From: Nematostella vectensis
Lineage: Eukaryota > Cnidaria > Anthozoa > Actiniaria > Edwardsiidae
Length of the DNA: 30,000 nt
Assembly: GCF_932526225.1 (NCBI RefSeq)
Contig: NC_064048.1
Coordinates: 10,065,188-10,095,187 of the forward strand
Direction of reading: 5' to 3'
Within the stretch, counting starts at the first letter, position 1; every line of letters starts with the position of its first letter. The position numbers and the translations under genes were made by a program. Shown piece after piece: positions 1-9,200 of the stretch. A model generated the notes under the pieces. It worked only from the letters and a program-made list of their open reading frames with translations. It was not told the origin of the DNA and made no database searches.

Positions 1-1003
1 TCTTATCTCTCAGACAGAAAGTCACCTATTCAGTCAGTTCGCTTCTCTATCTTACGGTCTTCTCGTACTTGTATTGCTGTAGTTTACTGCTCTTATCTCT
101 CAGACAGAAAGTCACCTATTCAGTCAGTTCGCTTGTCTATCTTACGGTCTTCTCGTACTTGTATTGCTGTAGTTTACTGCTCTTATCTCTCAGACAGAAA
201 GTCACCTATTCAGTCAGTTCGCTTCTCTATCTTACGGTCTTCTCGTACTTGTATTGCTGTAGTTTACTGCTCTTATCTCTCAGACAGAAAGTCACCTATT
301 CAGTCAGTTCGCTTCTCTATCTTACGGTCTTCTCGTACTTGTATTGCTGTAGTTTACTGCTCTTATCTCTCAGACAGAAAGTCACCTATTCAGTCAGTTC
401 GCTTCTCTATCTTACGGTCTTCTCGTACTTGTATTGCTGTAGTTTACTGCTCTTATCTCTCAGACAGAAAGTCACCTATTCAGTCAGTTCGCTTCTCTAT
501 CTTACGGTCTTCTCGTACTTGTATTGCTGTAGTTTACTGCTCTTATCTCTCAGACAGAAAGTCACCTATTCAGTCAGTTCGCTTCTCTATCTTACGGTCT
601 TCTCGTACTTGTATTGCTGTAGTTTACTGCTCTTATCTCTCAGACAGAAAGTCACCTATTCAGTCAGTTCGCTTCTCTATCTTACGGTCTTCTCGTACTT
701 GTATTGCTGTAGTTTACTGCTCTTATCTCTCAGACAGAAAGTCACCTATTCAGTCAATTCGCTTCTCTATCTTACGGTCTTCTCGTACTTGTATTGCTGT
801 AGTTTTCTGCTCTTATCTCTCAGACAGAAAGTCACCTATTCAGTCAGTTCGCTTCTCTATCTTACGGTCTTCTCGTACTTGTATTGCTGTAGTTTACTGC
901 TCTTATCTCTCAGACAGAAAGTCACCTATTCAGTCAGTTCGCTTCTCTATCTTACGGTCTTCTCGTACTTGTATTGCTGTAGTTTACTGCTCTTATCTCT
1001 CAG
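1..1003. repeat. 90-bp minisatellite, 11 copies, carrying an exon end and splice donor
   Basis: A 90-bp unit repeats head to tail from base 1 to 1003 with only a few substitutions (for example at 135, 757 and 805). The array continues off the left edge. Read on the minus strand, each unit holds the last 43-45 bp of gene A exon 5, its GTAAGA donor and about 45 bp of intron. Because 90 is divisible by three, long ORFs run through it on the plus strand; these are not genes. Confidence 0.97.
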
Positions 1004-1126
1004 ATCCACGAGGGCGACCATGCCAGTCACAGCATTCACAATGGGCAGCGTGAACACTTGTAGGTTAGCTTGCCATGCACAGCTCTCGGAGCACTCCTTC
1101 GCGATGGCCTCCGCTTTGCCCAAGTC
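956..1126 (-). CDS. Gene A exon 5, CxxxCxW segment, 3' end inside minisatellite
   Basis: Acceptor TTTAG at 1127-1131. It encodes DLGKAEAIAKECSESCAW and continues to KLQQYKYEKT. The natural donor (ACC|GTAAGA, 955) lies inside the first copy of the 90-bp minisatellite, as in gene C. An alternative donor (CAA|GTACGA) would end the exon at 969 and is the one that fits the phase of the next exon in gene C. Confidence 0.75.
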
Positions 1127-4100
1127 CTAAATGAAATGTGAGAAACAAGGGAATGTGAGTAAATTTTTTTCAGGGATACACCAAATATAGCCTCCTCTGC
1201 AGGAGGCAACTCTACTCTGTAAAGGCCTTTATTCAGATTCGGGATACCTGTGTCTGTCATTTTAGGACGCGGGAGACCCTCCCCCTGCGTCATTTTCCTC
1301 CTCTATTCGCCACAGGAACCCCGCATCGAAAAAACCCGCTTTTTCTTTCCGTGAGAAGAGAGGCCTGCGGAGGGGGCTACACCAAATGTTAATGAGGAAG
1401 GCGCGTACACAGGATTGGCTGAAGGGGGGGAGGGGGGTAGTGCGCAGTCATGGGTATCGTATTGAAAAGGCATTGTTTTTTTTTATGAAATGACCCACTT
1501 TCTGGCCGCCAGGGGGGGGGGGGGGGGTGTACCCTGTACATCTTTGAGGCAACTTTTCATAGTGACCTTTTCTGTCGTAATCGATCCTAAAATTTTAGCG
1601 AACAATTAGGGTAAAGCAACGGTATCTTGTCGTAAATGTAGTTAAATTCCTGAGTGACCAACTAAGGTGATATTGAAGCTGAGGTCAGTTCAGACGACAA
1701 AACCTTATTATATCTGACCTCTTATCCTGGCTTACCTTTCTGATGGTGTCAAGTACCCCGTAAAACAGACTACTGACGTGGATACTCTCCTTCTCGCCTT
1801 CCACATCCACCTGAATGCTTCCTAGATCCACGTCTTTTCCGAGTTTACCCAGCACTTCATTCCATCTTTTGAACATGCCTAGGAAAAAAACGATTGTTAA
1901 AAGGTATTAATAACTTATTCTGTCCTTTCACTTAGGGAAAGAACGGATAAAGAGCCTTTGAGACAAGGGAATCGGGGCCAGGGGCGTACCCAGGATTAGC
2001 TGAGGGGATGCGAAGGCATAGAAAAAGAATAGTATTTGACTATACTTTAGCTAAGGGGAGGGCATAGAAAAATAATAGTATTTGACTATACTTTAGCTGA
2101 GGGGAGGGCATAGAAAAATAATAATATTTGACTATACTTTAGCTGAGGGGAAGGCATAGAAAAAGAATAGTATTTGACTATACTTTAGCTGAGGGGAGGG
2201 CATAGAAAAAGAATAGTATTTGACTATACTTTAGCTGAGGGGAGGGCATAGAAAAAGAATAGTATTTGACTTTAGCTGGAAAAATGAAGGGACTAGAAGG
2301 CTTTGTGATAAGCGTTGTAGAAAATAATCACATTCATAAGAATTCACCTGCCATTTGAGAGAGTGCATCTTGCACTTTTTCCAGACTTCTCCTGGTGTCT
2401 GCGTCAAGTTCGCATTTCTTGATTCCCGCGCCTGTCGCACTCTTAATCAGATCAATAACAGATCCGACCGCTACACCGGCCACAATAATCGCACCGACTT
2501 TAACGACCTTGGCAATTAACCCTCCAGATATACTTTCCTAGGGGGGGGACAAGGCACAGAAGGGCAAGATTGAATAATGTTTTTAATTTGTTTCAATTTT
2601 GCGCTGGAAAATCGAAACTTTCTTGATAAAAAAAGAAATAACTTACTTCGGCCGCCGAAACGGCGGCCGTCTCCGCCGCAGTTTCTGCCGCTGTCTCGGA
2701 TGCCGTTTCGGCTGCTGTCTCGGCTGCCGCCTCTGCTGCCATTTCTGCCGCTCCTTCAGCCGCCGCCTCTGCCGCCCCCTCTGCGGCGGCCTCCGCGGTT
2801 GTCTCTGAATTTTAAAATACATTTTACAATTGTATACCAAAATCTCTGATTCCTTTAGTCCCTCACTCGGCTAATCTAGTGTTTACTTTGTTAAGACAAT
2901 CGATGTTTTCCAAGTCCACCCATGCTTAACTTCCACTGGGACAGAACACTCATCCCGCTATCTTCGGATATTTGGGGGGGGGGGGGGAAGGGGTGGGTAA
3001 ATTTTGCTCTCTCAAAGCTGTTGTCTAAAATGTGACTAGATTTACTAGATCATACTTTAAAAGCTAATATGCATTTATCATTACTATGAGCAGTAATACA
3101 TGCATGCAAATACTTTTTTTTGTAACAATTACTTATCTTTTTTTTTCTTTTGCAAAAATTATACAAATCCAAGATGGCGGTTTCTTTTCAGATACTTTCT
3201 CCATTGACCAAAAACGATCACAGTCACTGTTTTTCTCTTCTGAATACAAGTCATAAAGTTTACGAAGCACCTGCGGTACGGCAACATTAAAATTTTGTTT
3301 GTATTCAATAATTCGATTTTTAGTTTGTATTCAATTAGCCGATATTGGATTTTGCCAAATTTAGATGTTAGTTTAAAAAAAATAAGCGATTTTTAGCTAA
3401 TTATGTGACATCAGCATCCGTCATCTTGGGTCCGCCATCTTGGATTTAATGAAAGTTATTTATTTTAATCAATAAAAACTAGGTAGCAAAATCTGAAGCT
3501 TTTTGACAATATTTAATCTTCGTTTCAAGTTATATTAAGGATTTTAGGTGGATATGAATGTTTTTTTTTTGCTATTTTTACAGGGAGTATTTCGAGAAGG
3601 TTAAAAATTGACATAAAAAACACCACCCCTCCCCCCTAAAATAGAGATGTTAATTTTTATTGTGTTTTTTCAAAATTATATAACGTATAAAACGCTTATA
3701 AAACATGGACTTACGTTGGGTATGTCGTATTAATAGTTTATCTTAACGACTTAAAGCGTTTTGCCTAATTTTAAGTAAACCTATGTCTCATGGTTACCAT
3801 GGTACACATCAAAATTTTGTTTACACCAAAATGATCCCAGATGAATTTTTGGAAAAGTCATCAAATTTCAATGCTCTAGCTTTACTAGTTCAAAAATTAT
3901 TACAGATCAAAGTTGCTGGGGGGCCTCAAAAGCCACCCCCCCCCCCCCCCCGGGTCCGGTCAATTTTTCCTCGAGTTCCACATTTCCGATTATGTACAGT
4001 TGTTAATTCGGATCAGTCATTTTCAGACTAAAACACATTTTCGCAGTCAAATTCACCTCAATTAGTTTCCATGTACTCCATCATCGACCAGCCTTCTTTA

Positions 4101-4499
4101 AAAATTAATTCCTTTTTACTCAATCCACTTTCCGCCAGTCCTTAACCATACCCACCTTCCCCGATTTCCACATCTCCTAATCTAATTTCATCAAATTTAA
4201 CTAAATTTCCAGCACTTCATGACTTAAATCAATTTAGATAAGTGATATTTTATATTCCAAATACTTAATATATTTACTACCTCTTTTACATTCTTTGTGC
4301 AATAAAATGCATGGAATTTAAGATTATTTAAATATTTGTGTTGTTTTGTGAATGTTTTTGTGATCTATGATATTGTCTTTCGTATCATCGCATTCTTCTT
4401 GTCTAAATACACGAACTTACCTGCAATTGCTTCGGCAGCTGCTTCGGCAGCAGCTTCGGCTGCCAGTTCTGCTACTTCGATTGCACCAGCAACAGCCAT
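956..4499 (-). CDS. Gene A: Ala/Glu-repeat, single-hydrophobic-segment protein, 5' part only (exons 1-5)
   Basis: Partial gene of a family I do not recognise. Five exons join in phase: 4421-4499, 2647-2804, 2348-2537, 1736-1878 and 956-1126 (minus strand). All introns are GT-AG, four of the five donors read GTAAGN, and codon phases agree at every junction. The product starts MAVAGAIEVAELAAEAAAE, continues with AAET-type tetrapeptide repeats, then a hydrophobic segment (VVKVGAIIVAGVAVGSVIDLI region), a GAGIKKC motif, and a CSESCAW segment. No signal peptide is seen. Exons 1, 3, 4 and 5 have exactly the lengths of those in gene C (79, 190, 143 and 171 bp); exon 2 is 12 bp shorter. Later exons, by analogy with gene C, should lie left of the window beyond the 90-bp minisatellite. 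The structure is well supported by homology to genes B and C; the function is unknown. Confidence 0.85.
1395..1440. repeat. Fragment of an interspersed repeat (cgtacccaggattagctga type)
   Basis: The stretch around gcgtacacaggattggctg is a variant of the sequence at 1983-2010 and is followed by G-runs. It lies in intron 4 of gene A. It is probably a decayed mobile-element end; no complete element is visible. Confidence 0.4.
1736..1878 (-). CDS. Gene A exon 4
   Basis: 143 bp, acceptor TCCTAG, donor GTAAGC. It encodes GMFKRWNEVLGKLGKDVD and ends at VLDTIRK. Direct counterpart of gene C exon 4 (143 bp). Confidence 0.85.
1995..2275. repeat. 46-bp minisatellite, about 6 copies
   Basis: Unit of about 46 bp containing ttagctgaggggagggca and agtatttgactatac, repeated six times in intron 3 of gene A. 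It starts directly after a gcgtacccaggattagctg fragment, so the array seems to have grown from the end of an interspersed repeat. Confidence 0.9.
2348..2537 (-). CDS. Gene A exon 3, hydrophobic segment
   Basis: 190 bp. The acceptor follows a C-run that serves as the pyrimidine tract; the donor is GTGAAT. It encodes a predicted membrane or hairpin helix of about 21 residues, then ATGAGIKKCELDADTRRSLE. Same length as exon 3 of gene C. The intron before it is only 109 bp. Confidence 0.85.
2647..2804 (-). CDS. Gene A exon 2, Ala/Glu/Thr tetrapeptide repeats
   Basis: 158 bp between a TTCAG acceptor and a GTAAGT donor; 2 + 156 nt, ending in phase 0. It encodes AAEA/AAEG repeats, then AAET repeats. 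One 12-bp repeat fewer than exon 2 of gene C; near the 3' end the pattern is broken once by Val-Ser (GTT TCG). Confidence 0.85.
2805..4420 (-). other. Intron 1 of gene A
   Basis: AT-rich 1.6-kb intron. Its only recognisable contents are a block of about 105 bp at 3183-3290 that recurs in gene C (separate entry), two ccatcttgg-type motifs near 3172 and 3435, a G-run at 2973-2987 and a C-run at 3935-3950. I see no gene in the rest. Confidence 0.6.
3183..3290 (-). repeat. Block shared with gene C intron 2, open reading frame on minus strand
   Basis: On the minus strand this stretch, starting gttgccgtaccgcaggtgct, matches 22989-23097 over about 105 bp with few differences. It lies in intron 1 of gene A but in intron 2 of gene C, so it is not simply inherited intron sequence. 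One frame here is open for about 39 codons (VAVPQVLRKLYDLYSEEK...); the gene C copy has a TAA in that frame. It may be a captured exon fragment or an uncharacterised repeat. Confidence 0.65.
4421..4499 (-). CDS. Gene A exon 1 (start codon)
   Basis: ATG at 4499; 79 bp, ends in phase 1 at a GTAAGT donor. It encodes 26 residues, rich in Ala and Glu. Same length and near-identical protein to exon 1 of gene C, which supports the start. Confidence 0.85.
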
Positions 4500-4572
4500 T
4501 TTGATGGTAAAAAACACTCAAACGTACAAAATACAAGACTTTCTTGAACCAAACTCTTCGAAAACTCTGCTC

Positions 4573-4578
4573 TTTATA
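4573..4578 (-). promoter_or_regulatory. Candidate TATA box of gene A
   Basis: TATAAA on the minus strand, about 75 bp upstream of the gene A ATG, which would place the start of transcription some 45 bp before the ATG. Seen by motif only. Confidence 0.35.
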
Positions 4579-4627
4579 AAGCCATTCCAAAGTCATCAAA
4601 TGTCACTCAAGCGATTCTTGTTTCAGG

Positions 4628-4712
4628 TGACGTCACAAGTAGCTAAAACAAATCTCTTTTGACGTCTTGCGGTGACGTTAAAAATAGCTGCACCCTTCTG
4701 TTATTTCATTGG
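4628..4712 (-). promoter_or_regulatory. Candidate CRE palindrome and CCAAT box upstream of gene A
   Basis: A perfect TGACGTCA palindrome lies at 4628-4635, further gacgtc/tgacgtt motifs lie at 4660-4680, and a CCAAT box (minus strand) lies at 4708-4712. All are within 215 bp of the gene A ATG and upstream of the candidate TATA box. Binding is inferred from motif alone. Confidence 0.3.
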
Positions 4713-6067
4713 TTGGCTGCAAACTTAGAATACTTAGCCAATCACAGACGAAGTAACATTCGCGTGACTACTTATTCATAGCTCGGTGCGTTTTACAGCC
4801 AATTTGCAAAAAAAAAAAAAAAAAAAAAACGCCAAAGGGGAAGTCATCTATGTAGTCCCTTCAATGATTATATATGCACAACAACAGTAACAAGTCAACA
4901 AGAAACAGTTGAAGCGGATAGAGCGTATTCTGGACTACTAGCACACAACTGAGAATAGTCTGCGACGACAAAAGGGGAAGGGAAAGAACAAGAAAGTGCG
5001 ATGTTACAAAAATATCGTGCTTTCCAAGGTGTCCTTATTCATGACGAGGCTTTACTGAAGAAAAATGATGAAATGATGTTTCTTTAAGTTAATAGCGCAC
5101 ATCATAGAGCACTTCTCTTTTGGCTGAATGGTGGCCATAAAGAATAAGGTTTCACTAAAAATATGATGGGAATTGTTTTTCATTGTTTGGTCTCTGCATT
5201 ATCGAATCCACGCCAATGAACGAACTGGAAAATGAACATAAAAGGGGTGGATGATACAAAAAACTGCTGCTAGGGAATTTTGTTTTTGTTTTATAAAAGC
5301 TTCCGTTTTTTGTCAAATCTCTTGGAACTATCAACATAAGTGTTTAAAAAAAATGACACAAGTGATGACGTCATCTGACCCTTCCATGATCATGTGACCT
5401 AGAACAGAAAAACGTGTCGGAGAAGTTACTGTTCCACGGAATCGAGTTGGAGGACGCGTGGTGATTTTAGTCTATTTATTCGAATGTAGCGCTTTTCACT
5501 TTCGTAGCAACGTTGTTTCGTAGCAACCATATGCCATTAACCTGAAAACTAATTGTTCGATAGATAAAATAACTAGAGATTGTTCTGAAACCATTTTTTT
5601 ATTCACTCAGCTTTATTGGCTTTCCCATTCGTGATTAATCTATACTGTTACATTCTTTAAGCTATGGCTTTACCAATAACATCACAAACATTATCATTAT
5701 GCTATGAAAACTATGGCTATATAGCCATAGCTATACCAGTGATATCACATGCCTTACCATCTATAATTATCTATTATTCTAGTAATGGCCTAACACTACA
5801 TTCATTAAGCTATGGCTATACCAATAACATCACAAGCTTTGCTTTTATGCTAGTAATAGCTTACTGAAAACTAACGCTATAAGGCTAACCAGTAATACCT
5901 TATCATTATGCTAGTGATGGACTACTTAACACTACATACGTTTTATCTTCCCCCTTATAGCTTTTTATGTTTTAGATGTTACCGCATGTGTTTTTTTGTT
6001 AACCTCTCGTATTACACCAAATCTATCCATCTCTTCTCGATTCGCGGCGTCTTCTCCTTGTCCTAGC
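4713..6067. other. Intergenic region between gene A and gene B
   Basis: No credible coding exon is visible. It contains a poly(A) run at 4808-4829, a second TGACGTCA at 5366-5373, and an imperfect duplication of period about 150 bp at 5658-5950 (ctatggctataccaataaca and variants). Gene B, converging from the right, ends at 6068; I see no AATAAA close behind its stop. Confidence 0.5.
5658..5950. repeat. Imperfect tandem/dispersed repeat, period about 150 bp
   Basis: The segment beginning aagctatggctttaccaata at 5658 recurs at about 5808. Parts of it (agtaatnncctta, ctaacactacat) recur again by 5930. Divergent and short. Confidence 0.45.
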
Positions 6068-6249
6068 TCATTTCTTAGCCTTGTGTTCCTCTAACGCTTT
6101 CTTGATGTAGTCATCGGCGGCTTTGTCGGCAATTTTCTTGATGTCATCGCGGTACTTGCGCAGAACTTGGTCCTTCGAGTCGGCTGTGATGTGCATGATC
6201 TTGATTTGAGCGTCAGGGAGCTGAAACGTAGCATTCGCAGCAGCGGTGG
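6068..6249 (-). CDS. Gene B exon 8 (terminal)
   Basis: Acceptor GTTTCAG; 182 bp ending in TGA at 6068-6070. It encodes ATAAANATFQLPDAQIKIMH and ends YIKKALEEHKAKK. It aligns with the last two exons of gene C. Confidence 0.8.
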
Positions 6250-9200
6250 CTGAAACAGAACCACACAAACTTACCGCGGGAATCCAAGTATTTGCATGAT
6301 AAGGGTTGATTCCAGGGGACAACGCCCCCAAAGCTAACCCCCTCCCCCCCGCATCCCCCTATATTCCCTCTCTCACCTTCAACCCTTCAATCGCCATAAA
6401 GTAGTCAGGAATTCCCAAATATTAGATGTCTATGCCTGCTTAACATTACTGACTCTCCCTCAACAGGGCTGTAGCAGTCCTCGAAATATTTGGGGGCACA
6501 ATACAAAAACATTAAGAAATATTGGGGGGCACAGCCACGCCCCTGCTGTTCGTTTTTTTTATAATTTTGGAAAATATTTGGGGGGGGGGGGGTGGGTGCA
6601 CGTGCCCCCAGTGCCCCACCCCCTGCTACGGCCCTGCTCAAAGATTAAACAAATAAGTTCCGATTATTTTTTACCTATTTTACACTACACTCTTTTTTAT
6701 AAGTTACTTTTTTTTATAAGAAGGTCCACCCCTAGAGTTTACCAAATTCTTAGAACATGCCGAGGCTGAGATAGCAGCAAAATAATTGCTCTGTTAGTCT
6801 GATATGTTCTAAAATGCAGAATAAAATTGTGTTCACTTCAAATATAGTTGCTATTGACCGCTTCCGTATTTCACCTTCTCATAATTGATTGAGTACTATA
6901 TTTTTTCAGCCTTAAAATGCTCCGAAAAAAGAACGGCCCAGCCTTAACTAAAAATTAGACGTTCTTATAAACAAAAGAGTGAATTTTCCTGAAATAAGCC
7001 GAGAAATTACGTTATAGCACGTGCCTTTTTCAGAGCTATTTTTGATTTGCAAACACGTGACGTAATCGCTTCAAATTAGCTAATTTGACCGGGTTTCCTG
7101 TGGATAGAGATCCAACCAAAGCCAAATATAAGGGCACTACCTCAACCGTCGAGATCGATGTGCATCGTTTTCCGTTTATTATCAGGAGAAAGCTGGTCCA
7201 AGTGATGAGAGAGCCGCAAAGGAAAGTATTATATGTTCCTCGCCCATGTGCACCAAAGTTTTGAATTTTTCGAGATTTATTTCTCTGTTCTTGGTACCTT
7301 TCTCAGTAGATTTCCTGACTGCTTCGGGTTTGATATTATCCATCATCCAGTGTTTCAGCGATGAAATACCGTAAATAGGAATGGCAGCGTGCTCATTGAT
7401 TCTAGCATTCCACTCGTTGAACACAATTTTCGTCTGCAATAAAAACGTTTAAATTAATTTAGTCTAAATTAGTTCTAGTCCAGGGCCGTAGCAGGTCACG
7501 TAAGATTGGGGGGTGGGGGTGGGGGGGGGGGGGGGGCACAGAAACATCAAGAAAATATTGTGGAGGGAGGGGAGGTGCACAGCCACGCCCCTCCTAGTCA
7601 TTTCCTTATATATTTTTAAAATATTGGGGGAGCACATGCCCTCATGCCCCCCCCCCCTGCTACGGCTTGTCGAGGAAATCCAGAAATGACCTGAAAGGCG
7701 TTTTCCTTGTAACCTAAAAGTTAAGTATTACCATGGGAAAAATCATTTTTCAAACATAAACTATAAACTAAACTTAACTAAACTGGCTAAATAAATCCGA
7801 ACCCTGTAAACATTGCTTGAGATCTTTTAAAAAAGCCACTTGCGATATTTGAAATAAGTTAAAATCATAGGAAAAAGCCATTCTTATCAAATTACCATAG
7901 AAATACATAAAAATATATTGAGACTTGAATATCTCAAATCGAGCAAATTGAAATAGATTGAAAATAGTATTTTAAGTTTTCGAGTAATTATTAGTATATT
8001 ATCCTTTTTAGTATATAATGCCTACTTTCTTCAAGTGCAATAAAAACATTTTTACTTTGCTTCGTTACAGAACCTGTCGTGCGCTAAGAGATCACGTGAC
8101 CTTTTTGGGGTGGCAAATTCAAAACAAAAAAAATCTAACAAAAAAATCAGAAATGACTTCTCCCGTCCTACCAAAGAACAACGAAAAAATAAAATCTTTA
8201 AGCCCTTGCTAAAAAAAGACATTCTGGCTTTTTTCGCTAGCGCTGAATAAATTTTTGTTGCTGTTATTTTGCCGCTAAAAGCCCTAGCGCCCGATTTTGC
8301 TACCCAAACAGTCACGTGATCTCTTAGCGCAAGTCCCCTATTCCTCACCTCTGCGTCTGCTGCAGACTTTGCCTCCCCCTTCACGTCAGGCACGACTTGC
8401 TTCTCGATACCAGACTTGATAGCAGTCTTCAGTGGGGGCGTTATCTCCTTCTTCACAGCCTCCTGGGCGGCTTTGGCTGCGCCCGCCTTAACAGCCTTGG
8501 TGAGGTTCTTCTGGGCCTGTGGGGTCGGCAACACCACCACCATCATCATCATTACCATAACCACCACCACCACCACCACCATCACCACCACCACCACCAA
8601 CCACACCACCACCATCACCATCACCACCACCACCACCACCACCACACATCACCACCACCACCATCACCACCACCATTACCAGCACCATCACCACCACCAT
8701 CACCACCACCACCATTACCACCACCACCACCACCACCATCACCACCACCATCACCATCACTATCATCACCATCACCACCCCCACCACCACCACCACCACC
8801 ACCACCACCACCACCACCACCACCATTACCACCACCACCACCACCACCACCACCACCACCACCATTACCACCACCACCACCACCACCATTACCACCACCA
8901 CCACCACCACCACCACCACCACCACCACCACCACCACCACCACCACCACCATCACCACCACCACCACTATCATCACCATCACCATCACCACCACCATCAT
9001 CATCACAACTATCTACAACTGAAACAACATACAATCATCATCATTATCATCAAAATTATCATCATCAACATTATCATCATCATCATCACCATCACTACAA
9101 CCTATATCATCAAAACCATCACCATCACCATAATCATTATTATCCACATCAACATTACCATCACCATTATCATCATCATCATCTTTACCACCACCATAAT

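Noticed and set aside
1-1003. CRISPR-like direct repeats
   Set aside because: The 90-bp unit has no variable spacers and is derived from an exon; the DNA is eukaryotic.
69-1130. 353- and 306-codon ORFs on the plus strand
   Set aside because: Produced by the 90-bp (multiple of three) minisatellite; antisense to gene A exon 5.
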